Positions 5,580 through 7,992 of a DNA stretch of 7,992 bases are shown here, piece by piece. Position 1 is the first letter of the stretch. Every line of letters begins with the position of its first letter. Location: contig JBGQHM010000309.1 of assembly GCA_041497995.1 (NCBI GenBank), positions 1 to 7,992 of the forward strand. The letters are read 5' to 3'. The notes under the pieces are model-generated. The model saw only the letters and a program-made list of their open reading frames with translations. It had not been told where the DNA came from and ran no database searches. Both the position numbers and the translations under genes were made by a program. The stretch is from DATKMS01 sp041497995. Its GTDB lineage: Bacteria; Desulfobacterota; Binatia; HRBIN30.

Positions 5580-6325
5580 CCACGCCGCTGCACGACCAAG
5601 TTGCAGTGGTCACCGGCGGGTCGCGTGGTATCGGCCGCACGGTCGCCTGTCGTCTGGCGCAGGCTGGCGCGCACGTGGCGGTCAATTTCGCCCACAACAC
5701 TGCGGCGGCAGACGAGACAGTGCAGCTGATCACGGCAGCAGGCGGACGTGCCGAGCCGCTCCGGTTCGACGTTGCAGACGCCGATGCCGTGACCCACGCC
5801 TTTTCTGGACTGCTGGACCGGCTGGGCCGTTGCGACATCCTCGTGAACAACGCGGGGATCACCGTCGATGGGTTGTTGCTGCGCCTAAAGGCCACAGACT
5901 GGGATCAGGTGATGGCGGTCAACCTGCGCGGTACGTTCAACTGCACCAAGGCCGCGGCGCGCTCGATGATTCGGGCGCACTACGGACGCATCGTCAACAT
6001 GACGTCCATCATCGGCAGCATGGGCAACGCCGGTCAGGGCCCGTACGCCGCGGCGAAGGCGGGTATCGTTGGGTTCACTAAGTCGATGGCCCGTGAGCTG
6101 GCCAGCCGCAACATCATGGTCAATGCCGTGTCACCCGGTTTCATCGAGACGGAAATGACGGCTGGCTTGCCTGAGTCCACGCGTGCGGAGTATGTGAAGC
6201 TCATTCCAGTGGGCCGGCTCGGGTCGGCCGACGAGGTGGCCGATGCGGTGGCCTTTCTTGCGCGCCCTGAATCCGGCTATATCACCGGGCAGGTCCTCGG
6301 CGTAAACGGCGGGCTGTACATGTAA
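5576..6325 (+). CDS. fabG: 3-oxoacyl-ACP reductase (FabG)
   Basis: FabG reduces 3-ketoacyl-ACP to 3-hydroxyacyl-ACP with NADPH in each cycle of fatty acid elongation. The 249-residue protein is a classical short-chain dehydrogenase: the cofactor motif TGGSRGIG (13-20), NNAG (91-94), and the catalytic tetrad Asn116, Ser144, Tyr157 and Lys161 (YAAAK). The segment PGFIETEMT (187-195) and the end GQVLGVNGGLYM are typical of true FabG, and the setting between fabD and acpP supports this over other members of the superfamily. Its start overlaps the fabD stop by four bases. The 3-hydroxyacyl-ACP it makes is also the type of donor used by LpxD, encoded upstream. Confidence 0.96.
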   Translation: MTTPLHDQVAVVTGGSRGIGRTVACRLAQAGAHVAVNFAHNTAAADETVQLITAAGGRAEPLRFDVADADAVTHAFSGLLDRLGRCDILVNNAGITVDGLLLRLKATDWDQVMAVNLRGTFNCTKAAARSMIRAHYGRIVNMTSIIGSMGNAGQGPYAAAKAGIVGFTKSMARELASRNIMVNAVSPGFIETEMTAGLPESTRAEYVKLIPVGRLGSADEVADAVAFLARPESGYITGQVLGVNGGLYM

Positions 6326-6343
6326 CGGAGAGGGAGGAGACGG

Positions 6344-6583
6344 ATGGCATCAGCGGTAGAGACAAAGGTGAAAGAGATCATCTGCGAGCAGTTGGGCGTC
6401 AGCGAAGACGAGGTGACGCCGGACGCGTCGTTCATCGAAGATCTCGGTGCAGACTCGTTGGACATCGTCGAGCTAGTGATGGCGCTCGAGGAAGAGTACG
6501 ACATGGAAATCACCGACGAAGAAGCGGAGAAGATCCGCACCGTCCAAGACGTCGTCAACTACATTGAGAGCCATAAGCAGTAA
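6344..6583 (+). CDS. acpP: Acyl carrier protein
   Basis: This 79-residue acidic protein carries growing acyl chains on a phosphopantetheine arm. The attachment site is Ser38 in the motif DLGADSLDIVEL. Helix II with its acidic residues (ELVMALEEEYDMEI) and the C-terminal helix (RTVQDVVNYIE) are typical of bacterial type II acyl carrier proteins. A very strong ribosome site, GGGAGGAG at 6332-6339, lies four bases before the ATG, in line with the high amount of this protein cells need. It follows fabG by 18 bases. The usual next gene, fabF, is not present; glyA follows after 30 bases. Confidence 0.97.
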   Translation: MASAVETKVKEIICEQLGVSEDEVTPDASFIEDLGADSLDIVELVMALEEEYDMEITDEEAEKIRTVQDVVNYIESHKQ

Positions 6584-6613
6584 GCCGGCAAGCGTGGCCC
6601 CAGGTGTCAGCAG

Positions 6614-7855
6614 ATGACCGAGCTCGAACGCGTTGATCCCGAGGTCTACCGCGCCGTGTGCCAGGAGGCGGAGCGGCAGGAGCACAACCTGGAGCTGATC
6701 GCCTCCGAGAATGTGGTCAGCCGTGCGGTCCTCGAAGCGCAGGGCTCGATCCTGACGAACAAGTACGCCGAGGGCTACCCGGGGCGGCGCTACTACGGCG
6801 GCTGCGAGTTCGTCGACATTGCCGAACAGCTCGCCATCGACCGAGCCAAACAGCTCTTCGGCGCCGACCACGTCAACGTTCAGCCACACTCCGGCTCCCA
6901 AGCCAACATGGCCGTGTACTTCTCGCAACTACAACCGGGCGACACCATTCTCGCCATGGACCTGAACCACGGCGGCCACCTGACGCATGGCAGCCCGGTT
7001 AATTTCTCCGGCAAGTTCTTCAAGGTCATTCCCTACGGTGTGCGTCGCGAGGACGAACGTCTCGACTACGACGCCATGACCGAGCTGGCGCGCCAACATC
7101 GACCCAAGATGATCGTCGTCGGCTACAGTGCGTACCCGCGCGAGATTGATTTCGTGCCGTTTCGGCGCGCCGCCGATGAAGTCGGCGCGGTGATCATGGT
7201 CGACATCGCCCATTTCGCCGGGCTCGTCGCGGCGGGCGTCCACCCATCCCCGGTACCGCACGCGGAGTTCGTGACCACCACGACGCATAAGACGCTACGC
7301 GGTCCACGCGGCGGCATGGTGTTGTGCCGGGAACAGTACGCCAAGAGCCTCAACTCCTCCGTGTTTCCGGGCAACCAAGGCGGGCCGCTGATGCACGTGA
7401 TCGCCGCCAAGGCAGTCGCGTTCAAAGAGGCTCTGTCGCCGGAGTTCAAGGCATATCAGCAACAGATCGTCCGCAACGCCAAGGCGCTGGCCGCGGGACT
7501 GACAAAGAAGGGATTTCGGCTCGTATCGGGTGGCACTGACAACCATCTCATGCTCCTCGACCTCCGCAACAGCGAGCTGACCGGGAGAGTGGCGCAAGAG
7601 ACTCTGGACCAAGCGCACATCACGGTGAACAAGAATACTGTACCGTTCGAGACACGCTCTCCCTTCGTGACCAGCGGTGTGCGCATCGGCACCCCCGCGG
7701 TAACCACGCGCGGAATGAAAGAACCCGAGATGGACAGCATCGCAGACCTGATTGCCCGTGCGCTGCAGGCCGTCGGAAACGACACGGCGCTCAAGTCCGT
7801 CGCCGATGACGTCGTCTCCCTCTGCCGCAAATTCCCAATCGGCCTCGCCGCGTAA
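6614..7855 (+). CDS. glyA: Serine hydroxymethyltransferase (GlyA)
   Basis: GlyA converts serine and tetrahydrofolate to glycine and methylene-tetrahydrofolate, the main source of one-carbon units, using pyridoxal phosphate in the cytoplasm. The 413 residues match the bacterial length. Motifs include ELIASENVVS (27-36), the tetrahydrofolate/active-site segment NKYAEGYPGRRYYGG (49-63), the cofactor-binding VDIAHFAGL (196-204, with Asp197 and His200), and the Schiff-base lysine Lys226 in TTTTHKTLRGPRGG. An AGGTG site at 6602-6606 lies seven bases before the ATG. It is the last gene of the plus-strand unit and is followed by a hairpin. A glycine riboswitch is unlikely, since only 30 bases separate it from acpP. 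Confidence 0.97.
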   Translation: MTELERVDPEVYRAVCQEAERQEHNLELIASENVVSRAVLEAQGSILTNKYAEGYPGRRYYGGCEFVDIAEQLAIDRAKQLFGADHVNVQPHSGSQANMAVYFSQLQPGDTILAMDLNHGGHLTHGSPVNFSGKFFKVIPYGVRREDERLDYDAMTELARQHRPKMIVVGYSAYPREIDFVPFRRAADEVGAVIMVDIAHFAGLVAAGVHPSPVPHAEFVTTTTHKTLRGPRGGMVLCREQYAKSLNSSVFPGNQGGPLMHVIAAKAVAFKEALSPEFKAYQQQIVRNAKALAAGLTKKGFRLVSGGTDNHLMLLDLRNSELTGRVAQETLDQAHITVNKNTVPFETRSPFVTSGVRIGTPAVTTRGMKEPEMDSIADLIARALQAVGNDTALKSVADDVVSLCRKFPIGLAA

Positions 7856-7879
7856 ACGAGCGAGAATCAGATGATAGTA

Positions 7880-7901
7880 GAGCGGGCGTCCCTGCCCGCT
7901 C
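7880..7901. terminator. GC hairpin after glyA, likely bidirectional terminator or palindromic repeat
   Basis: GAGCGGGC at 7880-7887 pairs with GCCCGCTC at 7894-7901 around a six-base loop (GTCCCT). It lies 24 bases after the glyA stop and abuts the stop of an apparent minus-strand gene, so it could end both transcripts. No T-tract follows on the plus side. Its placement and GC-only stem recall the hairpin at 850-868, though the stem sequences differ. Confidence 0.5.
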
Positions 7902-7992
7902 ACCTCAGCTCTTCCGCCCGCCCCTGCCCGACGCGCTGCAGCGATGCCTTGAAGGCTGCATCGAGCGCAAACGGCGCCCCGGGAACGAGGAC
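7900..7992 (-). CDS. C-terminal end of an unidentified minus-strand protein (partial)
   Basis: On the minus strand one frame is open from the right edge to a TGA at plus positions 7900-7902. It reads VLVPGAPFALDAAFKASL and then QRVGQGRAEELR. The composition is protein-like and codon third positions are mostly G or C, as in the neighbouring genes. The stop sits right at the hairpin that ends glyA, as expected for a convergent pair. Another minus frame stops at 7905 and reads as a poor, Arg- and Ser-rich sequence. Thirty residues are not enough to name a family. Confidence 0.5.
   Translation of the reverse strand, partial: VLVPGAPFALDAAFKASLQRVGQGRAEELR

Noticed and set aside
6584..6613. Glycine riboswitch before glyA
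   Set aside because: Only 30 bases separate acpP from glyA, too few for the aptamer, and no such fold is seen.
1..7992. CRISPR array, mobile element, tRNA or rRNA genes
   Set aside because: I saw no regularly spaced direct repeats, transposase-like reading frame, target duplication, tRNA cloverleaf or rRNA sequence on either strand.

Overview
The window is GC-rich DNA of an ordinary Gram-negative bacterial chromosome. LpxD (lipid A synthesis) and a lipoprotein with a peptidoglycan-binding domain indicate an outer membrane. The housekeeping gene order, the multi-cluster ferredoxin and the palindromic repeats would suit a deltaproteobacterium-like lineage (Desulfobacterota, Myxococcota, Binatota or similar). 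That placement is inference, not something a marker gene here proves.

Layout. (1) Positions 1-841, plus strand: the last codons of an unidentified protein, a 62-residue single-span membrane protein, and a ferredoxin with four complete CxxCxxCxxxC motifs. This looks like the end of a redox gene cluster. (2) 850-868: a strong GC hairpin where the ferredoxin gene converges on the next unit. (3) 892-2574, minus strand: hisI, hisG (long form) and a small lipoprotein gene, in that order of transcription. (4) 2575-2755: a divergent intergenic region with a 24-bp perfect palindrome that resembles an intrinsic terminator. (5) 2756-3796: lpxD. (6) 3863-7855, plus strand: yceD (DUF177), rpmF, fabD, fabG, acpP and glyA, closely spaced, with a four-base ATGA overlap between fabD and fabG. 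(7) 7880-7901: a second GC hairpin, then the apparent 3' end of a minus-strand gene running off the window.

How the genes work together. FabD makes malonyl-ACP from malonyl-CoA and the acyl carrier protein encoded by acpP. FabG reduces the 3-ketoacyl-ACP intermediates. LpxD uses 3-hydroxyacyl-ACP, a product of the same pathway, to N-acylate the lipid A precursor. YceD and L32 are the usual ribosome-linked leaders of this fatty acid cluster. GlyA supplies glycine and one-carbon units. HisG and HisI catalyse steps 1 and 3 of histidine synthesis.

I saw no CRISPR array, rRNA, tRNA, transposase or defence system. The most notable points are the compacted fatty acid cluster (plsX, fabH and fabF are missing from their usual places), the four-cluster ferredoxin beside a small membrane protein, the unexplained terminator-like palindrome at 2668-2691, and similar hairpins at the two convergent gene junctions. 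I do not see strong evidence for a wholly new system.
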